This document shows, in pieces, positions 34,094-43,042 of a DNA stretch of 64,000 bases. The stretch comes from JADKAV01 sp963818505 (GTDB lineage: Bacteria > Actinomycetota > Actinomycetes > S36-B12 > UBA10799), in contig CAWFSJ010000001.1 of the NCBI GenBank assembly GCA_963818505.1, forward strand, positions 620,001-684,000, in the 5' to 3' direction. A program made the translations under genes and the position numbers. The stretch's first letter is position 1; every line of letters starts with the position of its first letter. The notes under the pieces were generated by a model. That model was not told where the DNA came from. It did no database searches and was given only the letters and a program-made list of their open reading frames with translations.

Positions 34094-35359
34094 CTATCTG
34101 CGGTCCTGCAGCGCGAAGTACCGGCCGACCATGGGCAGGTACGACGACGACAGGGGTTTGAGGGGAATGGGAGGATGCTTTAGTTCGGCGAACGCCGGCG
34201 GTGGCTCCTGGCCGGTCACGACCTTGCCCAATCTGTCCCCCAACCAGGTGTTCAGGCTCACGCCGGTGCCGTTGCACCCGGTGGCGTACCAGGCGCCGTC
34301 GACCGTTCCCACGTGAGGCAGGCGGTCCAGAGTCATTGCGACGTATCCGGTCCAGGCGTACTCGACCGCCACACCGGTCAGTTGCGGGTGGATGCGCACC
34401 ATGTTGTCGTACAGGAATTCGCGGGCGGTCGGCACGTCGACCGGATCCAGTTGGTTGCGCCCGCCGAAGATCATTCGGCCGTCCGGCGTGAGCCGCCAGT
34501 AGAACAACAGGTTCTTGGTGTCCACCATCATCTGCGCACCGATGATCTGCTGCTGGTCAGCGGTCAACGGCTCGGTCGCGATGATGTACGAGTTGATCGG
34601 CAGGATGCGCTTGGCCAACTGCGGGACGGCCGAATCCATCTGGGCGTTGGTCCCGATGATCACCTGACCGGCCCGCACCGGGCCCCTCGTCGTCTGGACT
34701 TCGAACCCGACCGGCCGACGTCGCAGCCCGGTGACGGCGGTGCGGTCGCGGACGATCGCCCCGGCTGCCAGTGCCCGCTTCGCCAAGCCATCGTGGAACC
34801 TGGCCGGATGCAGCCCGCCGACCTTGGGGAAGAAGATCGCCGAGTCGAAGGCTGTGCTGCCGATGCGCTGCTGCACCTGCGCTGCGTCGAGGAATTGCAC
34901 ATCCTGCCCTGATCTCTGCAGTTCGCCGGCGAAGTCGCGCAAATGCGCCGTGTGGGTGGGCGTGTGTGCGAGGTACAGCTGCCCGCTGCGCGTGTAGTCG
35001 CAGTCGATCTCCTCGACCAGGGCCTCGGTGTGCTCGAAGGCCTCATCGACTTCCGCGTACAGGTCGCGGCCGAGTTGCCCGTACTTCTTGGCCAGCTTCT
35101 CGGGCCCGGCTTTCAGCTCCGGGATCACCATGCCGCCGTTGCGACTGGACGCGCCCCAGCCCAGCGGTTCCTTGTCGAGCACCATGGTCGTGGCACCGGT
35201 GACAGCCGACGAAGCCCCCGCACTCAGTCCGCAGTAGCCGGCACCGACGACGAGCACGTCGACCTCCGGGGGCAGCGGATCGGTCGGCAGAGGTTCGCGG
35301 GGAACCTGTTCCTGCCACAGGCAGACCTCACGATAGGTCGGTGACAGGACGGCGGACAT
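34094..35359 (-). CDS. Second FAD-dependent amine oxidoreductase, PuuB-like
   Basis: The 421-residue DAO-family flavoprotein has VDVLVVGAGYCGLSAG (about residues 33-48), LGWGASSRNGGM (about 80-91) and a C-terminal WYATGCNGTGVSLNTWLGDRLG. It shares fold and likely chemistry with the oxidase at 28014 but is clearly divergent and shorter, so it is probably specific for another amine. It heads the minus-strand pair with the aminotransferase and shares a 77-bp divergent promoter region with the aminotransferase at 35437. Confidence 0.83.
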   Translation of the reverse strand: MSAVLSPTYREVCLWQEQVPREPLPTDPLPPEVDVLVVGAGYCGLSAGASSAVTGATTMVLDKEPLGWGASSRNGGMVIPELKAGPEKLAKKYGQLGRDLYAEVDEAFEHTEALVEEIDCDYTRSGQLYLAHTPTHTAHLRDFAGELQRSGQDVQFLDAAQVQQRIGSTAFDSAIFFPKVGGLHPARFHDGLAKRALAAGAIVRDRTAVTGLRRRPVGFEVQTTRGPVRAGQVIIGTNAQMDSAVPQLAKRILPINSYIIATEPLTADQQQIIGAQMMVDTKNLLFYWRLTPDGRMIFGGRNQLDPVDVPTAREFLYDNMVRIHPQLTGVAVEYAWTGYVAMTLDRLPHVGTVDGAWYATGCNGTGVSLNTWLGDRLGKVVTGQEPPPAFAELKHPPIPLKPLSSSYLPMVGRYFALQDRR

Positions 35360-35365
35360 AGGGTG

Positions 35366-35371
35366 ACTTTA
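35366..35371 (-). promoter_or_regulatory. Predicted -10 box for the oxidase-aminotransferase pair
   Basis: TAAAGT on the minus strand ends 6 nt before ATG 35359. No Shine-Dalgarno. Part of a divergent promoter region. Confidence 0.6.
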
Positions 35372-35423
35372 CTTCAAAGCCCGCTGTTTCCGCAGTCATC
35401 TGTTCTGGCAGCGGAGTAAACCG

Positions 35424-35429
35424 TACATT
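35424..35429 (+). promoter_or_regulatory. Predicted -10 box for the aminotransferase at 35437
   Basis: TACATT ends 7 nt before ATG 35437. CCGCTG near 35383 and CAGCGG near 35409 form an inverted pair between the two divergent -10 boxes, a possible shared operator. Confidence 0.55.
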
Positions 35430-35436
35430 AGAGGGC

Positions 35437-36786
35437 ATGGCCGATTCTGATTCCGTCGCAACGAGTAACTCCGAGGCGTTCGACCTCGACCGTGCCCACG
35501 TCTTCCACTCCTGGAGCGCGCAGGCCCCTCTGAAGCCGCTGGTCTTCCAGTCCGGTTCGGGCAGCCGCCTCTGGGACTTCGAGGGCAACTCGTACTTGGA
35601 CTTCTCCAGCCAACTGGTCAACACGAACATCGGCCATCAACACCCGGCTGTCGTCAAGGCGATCCAGGAGCAGGCGGCGGTCCAGGTCACACTGGCCCCG
35701 CAGCACGCGAGTCTGGTGCGCGGCCAGGCTGCGAAGGCGATCACCGAGGTCGCGCCGCCCGGACACAGCAAGGTCTTCTTCACCAACGGTGGCGCAGACG
35801 CTGCGGAGAACGCCGTGCGCATGGCGCGTTTGCACACCGGCCGGCACAAGGTCCTGAGCTTCTACCGCAGCTACCATGGCAACACCGGTGCGGCGATCAA
35901 CGCGACCGGTGACCCCCGCCGTTGGCCCAACGAGTTCTCCTACGGCCACGTGCACTTCTTCGGCCCCTACCTTTACCGTTCGGCGTTCTGGTCGACCGAC
36001 GAGCAGCAGGAGTGCGAACGCGCGCTGCAGCACTTGGAAGAGGTCATCCGGTTCGAGGGCCCCAACACCGTGGCGGCAGTCCTACTCGAGACGGTTGTGG
36101 GCACCGCGGGGGTTTTGATCCCGCCGCCGGGCTACCTCGACGGCGTGCGGGCGCTGTGTGACAAGTACGGCATCGTCTACATCGCCGACGAGGTGATGGC
36201 CGGGTTCGGCCGCACCGGGCAGTGGCTGGCGATTGACAACTGGGGCGTGAACCCGGATCTGATCATCTTCGCCAAGGGTTCCAACTCCGGTTACGTGCCA
36301 CTTGGCGGCGTGATCATCAGCGACGACATCGCTGCAACCTTCGACGACCGCGTCTTCCCCGGTGGTCTTACCTACAGCGGGCATCCGCTCGCGTGCGCAT
36401 CGTCCTTGGCCACGATCACCGCGATGCGCGAGGAAGGCATCGTTGAGCACGCCCGGACACTCGGTGAGACCGTCATCGGGCCCAGGTTGCGCGAGTTGGC
36501 GCAGAGGCACCCTGTGATCGGCGAGGTGCGTGGGCTCGGCGTGTTCTGGGCATTGGACTTGGTGACAGACCGAGGCACCCGCGAGCCGCTGGCCCCTTAT
36601 GGCGGTACCAGCGAGGCGATGGGGGCGCTCACCAAGGCGTGCGTGTCCCGGGGCCTGCTGCCGTTCATCAACTTCAACCGCATGCACATCGTGCCGCCGT
36701 GCAACATCAGCGAGGACGAGGCGCTTGAGGGTTTGGCGATCGTGGACGAGGCCTTTTCGGAGATCGACAAGTATTACGTGGGTTGA
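35437..36786 (+). CDS. Class III PLP aminotransferase (taurine/omega-amino acid type)
   Basis: The 449-residue enzyme contains HVFHSWSAQ, YLDFSSQLVNTNIGHQHP, FFTNGGADAAENAVRMAR, the class III motif YIADEVMAGFGRTG and the PLP Lys in IIFAKGSNSGYVPLGG (about residue 285). The HSWSAQ N terminus is shared by taurine- and omega-amino-acid:pyruvate transaminases. It differs strongly from the minus-strand aminotransferase, so the block has two separate transamination activities. It is followed by 214 bp holding the glnA1 control region. Confidence 0.85.
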   Translation: MADSDSVATSNSEAFDLDRAHVFHSWSAQAPLKPLVFQSGSGSRLWDFEGNSYLDFSSQLVNTNIGHQHPAVVKAIQEQAAVQVTLAPQHASLVRGQAAKAITEVAPPGHSKVFFTNGGADAAENAVRMARLHTGRHKVLSFYRSYHGNTGAAINATGDPRRWPNEFSYGHVHFFGPYLYRSAFWSTDEQQECERALQHLEEVIRFEGPNTVAAVLLETVVGTAGVLIPPPGYLDGVRALCDKYGIVYIADEVMAGFGRTGQWLAIDNWGVNPDLIIFAKGSNSGYVPLGGVIISDDIAATFDDRVFPGGLTYSGHPLACASSLATITAMREEGIVEHARTLGETVIGPRLRELAQRHPVIGEVRGLGVFWALDLVTDRGTREPLAPYGGTSEAMGALTKACVSRGLLPFINFNRMHIVPPCNISEDEALEGLAIVDEAFSEIDKYYVG

Positions 36787-36871
36787 GATCAGGCCGGACC
36801 GGTAGGCGAGGCTGGAAGCCGGTCATCAGATCACCGGAACCAGAACCGCACGCCGCGGCGCGGGCATGGGC

Positions 36872-36909
36872 GTTACATCCCTGAAACAACCGGGTGACGG
36901 TGGAGAAAT
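36872..36909 (+). promoter_or_regulatory. GlnR operator of glnA1, four half-sites
   Basis: GTTAC-N6-GAAAC-N6-GTGAC-N6-GAAAT is seen at 36872, 36883, 36894 and 36905. It matches the known actinobacterial GlnR box (gTnAC-n6-GaAAC repeated). It overlaps the expected -35 region of a promoter whose -10 is TAGGGT at 36920-36925. Family knowledge: GlnR activates glnA in nitrogen limitation. Confidence 0.85.
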
Positions 36910-36919
36910 GCACTACTCG

Positions 36920-36925
36920 TAGGGT
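36920..36925 (+). promoter_or_regulatory. Predicted -10 box of glnA1
   Basis: TAGGGT lies 10 nt after the last GlnR half-site. It leaves a 5' leader of about 70 nt before the glnA1 start, which has its own AGGGAG. Confidence 0.5.
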
Positions 36926-37000
36926 CGAGGCAGACGCGAGCCAATGGCGAGCGCAAGCCCAGGTGGGGGCCGCCCCATCACACGACTACTAGGGAGTCAG

Positions 37001-38434
37001 ATGTTCAGCAATCCTGACGAGGTAATGCGTTTCATCCAGGAAGAAGGCGTCAAGTTCGTCGACGTGCGCTTCTGCGACCTGCCTGGCGTGATGCAGCACT
37101 TCAACGTGCCAGCCGACTCGGTCGATGCCGAGTTCTTCGCCAACGGCCAGATGTTCGACGGTTCGTCGATCCGCGGTTTCCAGGCGATCCATGAGTCGGA
37201 CATGAAGCTCACCCCGGATCTCGGCAGCGCCTACCTCGACCCCTTCCGGGCCGAGAAGACGCTCATCATCAACATGTCGATCCGCGACCCGTTCACCGAC
37301 GAGCTGTACAGCCGCGACCCGCGCAACATCGCGGCCAAGGCTGAGGCCTACCTGAAGTCCACGGGAATCGCCGACACCGCGTTCTTCGCCCCCGAAGCGG
37401 AGTTCTACATCTTCGACTCGGTGCGCTTCGAGACCAAGCAGAACGCGAGTTACTACTTCATCGACTCGGTCGAGGGCAAGTGGAACTCCGGCCGGGAGTT
37501 CGAGGCCGACGGCAGTCCCAACCGCGGATACAAGACCCCCTACAAGGGCGGCTACTTCCCGGTCCCGCCGGTCGACCACTACGCCGATCTGCGCGACCAG
37601 ATGACCAAGACGCTCGGCGAGGTCGGCCTGAGCGTGGAGCGCGCCCACCACGAGGTCGGCACCGCGGGTCAGGCGGAGATCAACTACCGGTTCGACTCCT
37701 TGGCCAAGGCCGCCGACGACGTGATGAAGTTCAAGTACGTCATCAAGAACGTGGGCTGGGCTGCTGGAAAGTCCGTGACGTTCATGCCGAAACCGATCTT
37801 CGGTGACAACGGCTCGGGCATGCACGTGCACCAGTCGCTGTGGAAGGACGGCAAACCGCTGTTCTACGACGAGCTCGGCTACGCAGGACTCTCCGACCTC
37901 GCCCGCTGGTACATCGGCGGACTGCTGGCCCACGCACCGGCAGTGCTGGCATTCACCAACCCCACGGTCAACTCCTACCACCGTCTGGTGCCGGGCTATG
38001 AGGCACCGGTCAACCTGGTGTATTCCCAGCGCAACCGGTCGGCGTGCATCCGCATCCCGATCACGGGCAACAACCCCAAGGCCAAGCGCATCGAGTTCCG
38101 CGTGCCGGACCCCTCGAGCAACCCGTACCTGGCCTTCTCGGCCATGCTGATGGCCGGACTCGATGGCATCAAGAACAAGATCGAGCCGGTGGACCCGGTG
38201 GACAAGGACCTGTACGAGTTGCCTCCGGACGAGGCTGCCAACATCCCCCAGGTTCCGGGCACTCTGTCTGAGGTGCTCGACGCGCTCGAGGCCGACCACG
38301 ACTTCCTCACTGAGGGCAACGTGTTCACCGACGATCTGATCGAGACGTGGGTCGACTACAAGCGCACCAACGAGGTGGACCCCATCCGTCTGCGTCCGCA
38401 CCCCCACGAGTTCGAGATGTACTACGACATCTGA
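37001..38434 (+). CDS. glnA: Glutamine synthetase type I (beta), GlnA1
   Basis: The 477-residue enzyme has MFDGSSIRGF, the ammonia/glutamate-site motif FMPKPIFGDNGSGMHVHQS, NRSACIRIPI and the adenylylation loop DKDLYELPPDEAANIP with Tyr at about residue 405. It makes glutamine from glutamate, ammonia and ATP, and GlnE (55626-58556) would adenylylate that Tyr. ATG 37001 is chosen for the AGGGAG 4 nt upstream and the family N terminus FSNPDEVMRF; an open frame extends 19 codons further. GlnR sites lie upstream and a terminator downstream. Confidence 0.97.
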   Translation: MFSNPDEVMRFIQEEGVKFVDVRFCDLPGVMQHFNVPADSVDAEFFANGQMFDGSSIRGFQAIHESDMKLTPDLGSAYLDPFRAEKTLIINMSIRDPFTDELYSRDPRNIAAKAEAYLKSTGIADTAFFAPEAEFYIFDSVRFETKQNASYYFIDSVEGKWNSGREFEADGSPNRGYKTPYKGGYFPVPPVDHYADLRDQMTKTLGEVGLSVERAHHEVGTAGQAEINYRFDSLAKAADDVMKFKYVIKNVGWAAGKSVTFMPKPIFGDNGSGMHVHQSLWKDGKPLFYDELGYAGLSDLARWYIGGLLAHAPAVLAFTNPTVNSYHRLVPGYEAPVNLVYSQRNRSACIRIPITGNNPKAKRIEFRVPDPSSNPYLAFSAMLMAGLDGIKNKIEPVDPVDKDLYELPPDEAANIPQVPGTLSEVLDALEADHDFLTEGNVFTDDLIETWVDYKRTNEVDPIRLRPHPHEFEMYYDI

Positions 38435-38470
38435 TCCAGTGGCTTTCAGCCCCTGGCAGTAGTCACCGAG

Positions 38471-38530
38471 AAACGGCGGCTGACCTAAGGAAACGTCTTT
38501 CGGCGTTCTCCGGCGTCAGCCGCCGTTTTT
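38471..38530 (+). terminator. Intrinsic terminator of glnA1
   Basis: AAACGGCGGCTGAC (38471-38484) pairs perfectly with GTCAGCCGCCGTTT (38515-38528) and is followed by a run of T. The loop of about 30 nt can fold further. It begins 36 bp after the glnA1 stop. The rest of the gap to 38696 holds nothing I can name beyond a short doubled TACCTGTCCAAA. Confidence 0.88.
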
Positions 38531-38696
38531 CGTTCGTCAGCCGCACGTCCACGCGCGAGTCGCCGCAGACCAACGGCGGCGTCGCACCTGGCCAGTTCGG
38601 GCAAACATCTGTCGATCAAGGCGACGAATACCTGTCCAAATACCTGTCCAAACCGGCGGCCAAACACTCAGCCCGGGGCATCGTCGGCGGTGACTG

Positions 38697-39389
38697 CTAT
38701 CCGAACCTGTCGATCACGGCTTGTCCTGCGAACACCCGGTACTCCATGGGCGATGGCGACCCGAAAGGCGAACGCGGCAGGCCGCCGCATGCGACCAACA
38801 CGTTGCCGGATCGTCGACCTTTGACGGTGGAAGGCTCGACGCCGATCACCGGCGCGCCGAGTGTCCGGCCGAAGCCCACCACACGGCGGACCAGGGCGAA
38901 CGGTGGCCGGTCGACCAGGTTGGCCACAAACACCCCACCGGGGGCGAGGACCCGGCCCACCTGCGCGATGAAGTCGGCTGTGGTGAGTTCCTCGGGGACC
39001 ACCGCGCGCTCGAAGGCATCCAAGATGATCAGATCCTGGCTGCCGGACCTCACCTGCTGGATGCCGGTCCAGCCATCAACCGGACGCACCTTGATCCCAC
39101 TGCGCCTGGGCACGGGCGCCTCGACGCGGACCTGGGCGATCAGCACCTCGTCCGGCTCCAGCACTATCTGCGCCGACCGCGGTCGGGTTGCCGCCACATA
39201 GCGTGGCATGGCCATGCCAGCACCACCGATGTGCAGCGCCCGGATCGGCGCCGGCGGCGACGGGGTCAGGGCGTCGATGAGGTCGCCGATCCGTCGCATG
39301 TAGTCGAAGACCAGGTTCGTCGGATCGACCAGATCCACCGCCGACTGCTCCATCCCGTCAAGTTCCAGGACGTAGAGGCGCTCAGCCAC
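38697..39389 (-). CDS. Spermidine-synthase-like methyltransferase-fold protein
   Basis: The 230-residue protein has a SAM/decarboxy-SAM-type glycine motif ALHIGGAGMAMPRY (about residues 44-57), QIVLEPDEVLI and an Asp-rich LIILDAFERAVVPEELTT. These resemble the spermidine synthase fold. It lacks the N-terminal beta-domain of full enzymes, so it is more likely a SpeE-like protein of unknown activity. GTG 39389 is inferred: it overlaps the upstream stop by 8 nt and begins AERLYVLELDGMEQS; the longer open frame is the antisense of the serine hydrolase. Confidence 0.72.
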   Translation of the reverse strand: MAERLYVLELDGMEQSAVDLVDPTNLVFDYMRRIGDLIDALTPSPPAPIRALHIGGAGMAMPRYVAATRPRSAQIVLEPDEVLIAQVRVEAPVPRRSGIKVRPVDGWTGIQQVRSGSQDLIILDAFERAVVPEELTTADFIAQVGRVLAPGGVFVANLVDRPPFALVRRVVGFGRTLGAPVIGVEPSTVKGRRSGNVLVACGGLPRSPFGSPSPMEYRVFAGQAVIDRFG

Positions 39390-40575
39390 CGCCGCACCCG
39401 GCAACCAGAGACCGGAACACGTCGATCGTCTCCGCCTCGTCCTGCTCGGTGCCGTAGTCACTGAGCTTGACCACCACCGCGTCGTGGTCGGGGTTGACGT
39501 AGATGTACTGGCCGTAGACGCCGATCGCCGAGTAGTCACCGTTCTCGGCGAACCCGGGCGGATGCCACCACAGTGCCGAATACCGCCAGCCTGGCAGCGC
39601 CTCGACAACAGGCGTGGCGATCCGCTCGATCCAGGCCTTCGGCACCACCTGGCGGTCGCCGACCTTGCCGTCATTGGCGACCAGCAGACCGACCTTGGCG
39701 AAATCGCGGGGGGTGGCGTTCAGGGACGCGAAGCCCTTCTCGATCCCCCCTTCGGTGTCCAGGTTCCAGGTGGCCTGGTCCTGCGCGCCGATCGGCTGCC
39801 ACAGCTTCTCGTCCACCACCAGCGCCAGTGGCTTACCCGTGAGCTTCGCCACGATCATCGACAGGTACTGCGCATCGACGCTGCGGTACTGCGACGTCGA
39901 CCCTGGCTCGAAGACGAGTCCCCGGTTCTGCATGAGGTAACCGGGCAGGTCAGTGGTCACGTGCATCCCACCGACGCCGGAGAACGGCTTGAGATATGAG
40001 TAGTCCTCTGTGACGTCGATCCCGGACTGCATATCCAGCAACTGACCCACGGTGATGGTGTCGAACGCGGTGCCGTTGGCGTACTCGGGCAGGACATCCA
40101 CCAGAAGCGTGTCTTCGGAGATTCTGCCCTCGCCGATCAACTGCCCCACCAACAGGCTGACGACCGACTTCGCCACCGACCACGACGACTGTCGCGACGT
40201 AGCTTCGCCCGGATCGCGGTACCAGTCATGGATCACCTGCCCATCGCAGACCACCATGAGGGCGTTCGTGTTCGTCTGTGTCAGCACTTCCTCGGTGCTT
40301 GTGCTGATGCCCTTCCACGGCACCTCGGCCGGCAGCGCACCGAGCGCCTCGGGAATCGGCTTCGGGTCCTCCGATGCCGGGATGACCCGATAGGCGAACA
40401 ACTCGCCCACTTCGGAGCTCGGCGTGAGCAGATACCGCGCGATGACGGCAGGGTTGTTCATGTTGATCGCAGCGGTGTACACGAATGCACCGGCGACCAG
40501 CGCGACAACAACCCCCAAAACGATGGCCAGTCTGCGCGGCCAACGACGCTTCGTGGGCTGCGCCTGCGCATTCAT
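39382..40575 (-). CDS. Membrane-anchored serine hydrolase, beta-lactamase/EstB-like
   Basis: The 397-residue protein has an N-terminal signal anchor (about 13-36), the SxxK nucleophile motif in WSVAKSVVSLL (about residue 133) and a YRS (YxN-like) motif in SQYRSVDAQYL. This is the class C beta-lactamase/6-aminohexanoate-hydrolase fold. The final KTG-type motif is not obvious; GVYGQYIYVNP occupies that region. It is probably an extracytoplasmic esterase or amidase. A TAGGCT box lies 7 nt before ATG 40575. It is coupled to the spermidine-synthase-like gene. Confidence 0.82.
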   Translation of the reverse strand: MNAQAQPTKRRWPRRLAIVLGVVVALVAGAFVYTAAINMNNPAVIARYLLTPSSEVGELFAYRVIPASEDPKPIPEALGALPAEVPWKGISTSTEEVLTQTNTNALMVVCDGQVIHDWYRDPGEATSRQSSWSVAKSVVSLLVGQLIGEGRISEDTLLVDVLPEYANGTAFDTITVGQLLDMQSGIDVTEDYSYLKPFSGVGGMHVTTDLPGYLMQNRGLVFEPGSTSQYRSVDAQYLSMIVAKLTGKPLALVVDEKLWQPIGAQDQATWNLDTEGGIEKGFASLNATPRDFAKVGLLVANDGKVGDRQVVPKAWIERIATPVVEALPGWRYSALWWHPPGFAENGDYSAIGVYGQYIYVNPDHDAVVVKLSDYGTEQDEAETIDVFRSLVAGCGGG

Positions 40576-40582
40576 GAGCGTC

Positions 40583-40588
40583 AGCCTA
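40583..40588 (-). promoter_or_regulatory. Predicted -10 box for the serine hydrolase
   Basis: TAGGCT on the minus strand ends 7 nt before ATG 40575; no Shine-Dalgarno. Confidence 0.5.
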
Positions 40589-40621
40589 TAGACCCGGCCG
40601 GGGCCGCGTAGTCCTCTGCGA

Positions 40622-41275
40622 TCAGGGAATAGCCGCCACGGTCAGCGGGCCCTTCAACGACGCCGGGGCGCCCACGGCTGTCAACTCCTGGGTCAGCTGG
40701 ATTCCCACAGTGGCGTCGCACTCGCCATCGACGGCGCGGGTGCTCTTGATGGCCCTGACCTGCGGCGTGGCATTCACGATCCGGAAACTCTGTCCGTTCC
40801 CCGCATGGACGCCGCGCTGCGGATTCGGTGTGCCGTCACTGCCCACGCCGATCAACGCGTTGCCCGTGCAGTTCACGTTGTCGAAGTTCACGGAGTCGTT
40901 GGCGAGAACCCCGTCCCACCGGTAGCGCCACAGAGCCCCGTCCACGACGCGAAGGAGGGTATCGCCGTCCACCGAAACCCATCCGTTGACAACGCTGTCG
41001 TCACCGTCACGCACGACGAACCCACCAGGCGCGGGGGTTCCGGGGTCACCCTTCGGGCCCTGCGGACCACCGGCGTTCAACTTCGCCTTGACCCCGTCGG
41101 ACAACCGCTTCTCGCTGATGGTCCCGGCCTTGATGTCCTTGCCCGTGATCGTGCCGTTCTTGATGTCGGCCCCGGTGATGAGTCGCGCAGCTGTCGCAGA
41201 TCCTCCCACTGTGACGATCAACGCCACCACGATCAGCGCGACGGAACCGGCACCGGACTTCAAGAATCTGCGCAT
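40622..41275 (-). CDS. Exported protein with short collagen-like segment
   Basis: The 217-residue product has a signal peptide (residues 1-28). It then carries the repeated LITGADIKNGTITGKDIKAGTI motif common in actinobacterial surface proteins (key pattern KDIKxGTI), a short Gly-X-Y stretch GGPQGPKGDPGTP and a beta-rich C-terminal domain of about 130 residues with two Cys. Function unknown, likely surface-exposed. ATG 41275 starts the signal peptide and has AAAGAGG about 8 nt upstream; the frame extends 44 codons further without support. Confidence 0.75.
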   Translation of the reverse strand: MRRFLKSGAGSVALIVVALIVTVGGSATAARLITGADIKNGTITGKDIKAGTISEKRLSDGVKAKLNAGGPQGPKGDPGTPAPGGFVVRDGDDSVVNGWVSVDGDTLLRVVDGALWRYRWDGVLANDSVNFDNVNCTGNALIGVGSDGTPNPQRGVHAGNGQSFRIVNATPQVRAIKSTRAVDGECDATVGIQLTQELTAVGAPASLKGPLTVAAIP

Positions 41276-41461
41276 CTGCCTTACCTCTTTCGAACGATCG
41301 GTGTGGTGCACCGCCACGGTACGCGCGTTCGTGGCGGGCTTGCGCATCGCATGGCCCGTCGCACCGTCTGCGTCGTCGTTAGGCAATTCCGTGATCCGTC
41401 GACTCATCCTGCTGACATCCGCACCTGCGCTGTTCGCCTGACGACTGGTTCACTAGTGAGC

Positions 41462-43042
41462 ATGGCAGCAGCCGAACTGGTCATCACTGCAGCGCAGCTG
41501 TGGGGCGTGGGCGAGGGTGACATCGGAGTACGCGACGGGCGCATTGTGCCTGCGCAGATCGGCCCGGGCACCCTGGTCATCGATGGCCGGGGCAAGACCG
41601 TCGTGCCGGGTTTTCAGGACGCGCACGTCCACACCCCCTTCGCGGGACTGAACCGACTGCGGGTCTGGCTCAACGACGCCGCCACCCGCGCGGACTACCT
41701 GCGGATCATCGCCGCGCACGCAGCAGCCAACCCAGGGACCGGTTGGATCACTGGCGGTGGCTGGTCGATGACACAGTTCCCTGGCGGCACCCCACGCAAG
41801 CAGGACCTTGACGCGATCGTGGCGGACCGACCGGTGTTCCTACTGAACCGCGACGTCCACGGCGCATGGCTGAACTCGAAGGCGCTGGAACTGGCCGGCA
41901 TCACCGCCGACTCCCCCGACCCGCAACATGGCCGGGTGGAACGTGATCCGGTCACTGGCGAACCCACCGGGACCCTTCACGAAGGCGCCGCGTACTGGGT
42001 CAATGAACACGTCGTGCCGCGGCCCGCGATCGCTGACTGGGAGGCTGCGATCCTCGAAGGCCAAGCGCATCTGCACGCCCTCGGAATCACCGGCTGGCAG
42101 GATGCGTGGGTCACCCCGGACACGCAGTCGGCCTACCGGTCGCTGGCCCAACGCGGCCAGCTCACGGCACGGGTCGTCGCGGCGTTGTGGTGGGACCGCA
42201 ACCGCGGCCTCGAGCAGGTCGACGAGCTGCTCGGGCGCCGGGAGCTGGATGCGCCCGGGTTCCACCCGACGACGGTCAAGATCATGCTCGACGGGGTGCT
42301 CGAGAACTACACCGGAGCGCTGCTCGAGCCCTATTGCGACGGCTGCGGCGGGCGCACCGACAACACCGGCTTGTCGTTCATCGACCCCGAGCTGCTCAAC
42401 TTCGCCGTGACGCAGCTCGACGCCCTCGGGTTCCAGGTGCACATGCACGCCATCGGCGACCGGGCGGTCCGGATGGGACTCGACGCGGTCGAGAGTGCCC
42501 GCGTGGCCAACGGCCATACCGACAACCGTCATCACATCGCGCATCTGCAACTTGTGCACCCGGACGACATCGACCGATTCGCCGCCCTGGACGTGACCGC
42601 GAACTGCCAGATGTACTGGGCGTCCACCGACGAGCAGATGGAGGAACTCACTATCCCGTTCCTGGGCCCCGAGCGGGCAGATCTGCAATACCCGTTCGCC
42701 TCGCTGGCAGCATCAGGCACCCGGCTGGCCATGGGCAGCGACTGGTCGGTCTCCAGCGCGAACCCGCTGGTGCAGATGGAGGTCGGCATCACCCGGCTCG
42801 ACCCGGACAACCGCGATGGCGTTGCGTTCCTGCCCTCGCAGCGCATCGACCTGCACACAGCCATGACGGCTTTCACCGCTGGCTCTGCATTCGTGAACCA
42901 CGACGACCAGGCGGGCACGCTGAAGACTGGCTCGCGGGCGGACCTGGTGTTGCTGGGCGACGAACTGGGCTCGGGCCGCGAGCTGGCCGATGTGCCGATC
43001 GAGCTCACCGTGGCTGCCGGAAGGATCGTCCACAGAACATGA
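41462..43042 (+). CDS. Amidohydrolase, YtcJ-like (amidohydrolase family 3)
   Basis: The 526-residue metal-dependent hydrolase has the HxH motif in GFQDAHVHTP (about residue 54), HMHAIGDRAVRMG, HHIAHLQLVHPDD and the metal Asp in MGSDWSVSSANPL. YtcJ-like enzymes are poorly characterised hydrolases of amide or imine bonds. ATG 41462 is chosen; GTG 41456 is an in-frame alternative. The upstream 186 bp is a divergent region shared with the collagen-motif gene. Its stop overlaps the next gene (ATGA). Confidence 0.88.
   Translation: MAAAELVITAAQLWGVGEGDIGVRDGRIVPAQIGPGTLVIDGRGKTVVPGFQDAHVHTPFAGLNRLRVWLNDAATRADYLRIIAAHAAANPGTGWITGGGWSMTQFPGGTPRKQDLDAIVADRPVFLLNRDVHGAWLNSKALELAGITADSPDPQHGRVERDPVTGEPTGTLHEGAAYWVNEHVVPRPAIADWEAAILEGQAHLHALGITGWQDAWVTPDTQSAYRSLAQRGQLTARVVAALWWDRNRGLEQVDELLGRRELDAPGFHPTTVKIMLDGVLENYTGALLEPYCDGCGGRTDNTGLSFIDPELLNFAVTQLDALGFQVHMHAIGDRAVRMGLDAVESARVANGHTDNRHHIAHLQLVHPDDIDRFAALDVTANCQMYWASTDEQMEELTIPFLGPERADLQYPFASLAASGTRLAMGSDWSVSSANPLVQMEVGITRLDPDNRDGVAFLPSQRIDLHTAMTAFTAGSAFVNHDDQAGTLKTGSRADLVLLGDELGSGRELADVPIELTVAAGRIVHRT

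Noticed and set aside
38347..39201. Plus-strand 284-residue frame after glnA1
   Set aside because: It runs through the glnA1 terminator and antisense to the spermidine-synthase-like gene.
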